A DNA stretch of 64,000 bases, taken from the NCBI GenBank assembly GCA_044226535.1, contig JBGAGT010000004.1, positions 124,001 to 188,000 of the forward strand. Reading direction: 5' to 3'. The DNA comes from VBCG01 sp044226535 (GTDB taxonomy: Bacteria > Pseudomonadota > Gammaproteobacteria > Burkholderiales > Casimicrobiaceae). Under the pieces are notes generated by a model, which saw nothing but the letters and a program-made list of their open reading frames with translations, made no database searches and was not told the origin of the DNA. The translations under genes and the position numbers were made by a program. Positions 63,639-64,000 of the stretch are shown piece after piece (the first letter of the stretch is position 1; each line of letters begins with the position of its first letter).

Positions 63639-64000
63639 TCAAATGGATTGTGGAGTTCGCCGACTTCGGTCCCCAGCCTGGAACAATCCGCATCCTTTTG
63701 ACAGTAGCCCACCCCTGCCATCCCGTATCAGGAACAACGCGCTCAGTCCCTGCCGCGTCGCGAGTGCCGTGCCGGCTTCGGGGCCAGTCACCATGAGGGC
63801 CGTTGCCCAGGCGTCGGCTTCTGCGCAGGTCGGGGCAAGCACGGTAACCGACGCTGGCGAAGACAGCAGCGGCGCGCCCCGCTGCGGGTCCATCGTGTGC
63901 GACAAGTAGCGTCCCTGCACCGTCACACCGTGCCGGTAGTCGCCAGAGGTGGCGACAGCGCCATCCTGGAGGCACAGGATCGAATGCGGCGCGCGGCTGT
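63639..64000 (-). CDS. FAD:protein FMN transferase (ApbE), C-terminal part; runs off right edge
   Basis: The last 120 residues are present. AVATSGDYRHGVTVQGRYLS with HTMDPQRG is the diagnostic ApbE motif near the FAD/Mg site, followed by VTVLAPTCAEADAWATALMV. ApbE attaches FMN covalently to threonines of flavoproteins such as NqrC or RnfG. Only the end of the gene is seen; it is the most upstream gene of the minus-strand run and may or may not belong to the cytochrome/cox unit. Confidence 0.85.
   Translation of the reverse strand, partial: SRAPHSILCLQDGAVATSGDYRHGVTVQGRYLSHTMDPQRGAPLLSSPASVTVLAPTCAEADAWATALMVTGPEAGTALATRQGLSALFLIRDGRGGLLSKGCGLFQAGDRSRRTPQSI

Overview
The window is a chromosomal segment from a high-GC Gram-negative bacterium, most likely a betaproteobacterium of the Burkholderiales type; the order is inferred, not proven. 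Supporting signs are the CysD/CysN plus APS-reductase-type CysH arrangement, a lexA/imuA/imuB/dnaE2 mutagenesis set, a NodT-type efflux operon, an IPTL-CTERM-like protein and dispersed GTCATTCCCGCG hairpin repeats resembling the dRS3/REP elements of betaproteobacteria. I see no phage, plasmid or insertion-sequence genes. Coding is dense, and no stretch over 300 bases lacks a gene.

Layout. 1-5.0 kb: a large multidomain SEC-C/TPR/glycosyltransferase/sulfotransferase protein that runs off the left edge, an OpgC-like membrane acyltransferase and an SGNH hydrolase. 5.0-10.0 kb: a tripartite drug-efflux operon (outer membrane factor, HlyD-type adaptor, DHA2 pump; minus strand) beside its MarR-type regulator, with the same GCCTAGGC operator at both promoters. 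10.2-16.2 kb: a DUF2630 protein with an aldehyde dehydrogenase, a LysR regulator divergent from a cupin protein, a cNMP-binding/thioredoxin-reductase-like flavoprotein and a two-domain extradiol-dioxygenase-like protein. 16.3-21.7 kb: a branched-chain-amino-acid-type ABC transport operon in which LivM and LivG are fused, ending in an FMN reductase. 21.9-29.7 kb: sulfate assimilation (cysH-cysD-cysN) followed by a sulfate ABC transporter (sbp-hydrolase-cysT-cysW-cysA). 29.6-32.6 kb: a degenerate GGDEF protein, tRNA-Leu(UAA), a phasin, an MgtC-family protein, repeats and a 49-residue small protein.

32.7-37.0 kb: a lexA-gst-voc-imuA-imuB operon. dnaE2 lies separately at 50.3 kb but carries almost the same 18-bp palindrome as lexA, so the two transcription units probably form one DNA-damage mutagenesis regulon. 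37-40 kb: a DUF1328 membrane peptide, a Tat-type molybdopterin lipoprotein with its cytochrome b partner, and an SrkA-like kinase. 40.3-43.7 kb: three tandem paralogous secreted proteins and the remnant of a fourth. 43.7-48.7 kb: an M14 carboxypeptidase, two secreted proteins (one IPTL-CTERM-like) and a BTAD/SARP-type regulator. 48.8-50.2 kb: a 29-bp-period repeat array and a class II Fic protein with a C-terminal winged helix and a strong palindrome over its promoter. 53.6-64 kb: a glycosyltransferase, then a minus-strand molybdenum-hydroxylase cluster (coxS-L-M-D-E-G and XdhC) preceded by a dihaem cytochrome c, a small secreted protein and a partial ApbE gene at the right edge.

The most informative signals are regulatory: the shared LexA-type palindrome, the shared MarR-type operator and the Fic-promoter palindrome. 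Next come signs of gene decay and remodelling: the paralogue remnant, a cysA 3' end extended through a repeat, the LivM-LivG fusion and in-frame tandem repeats in three unrelated proteins.
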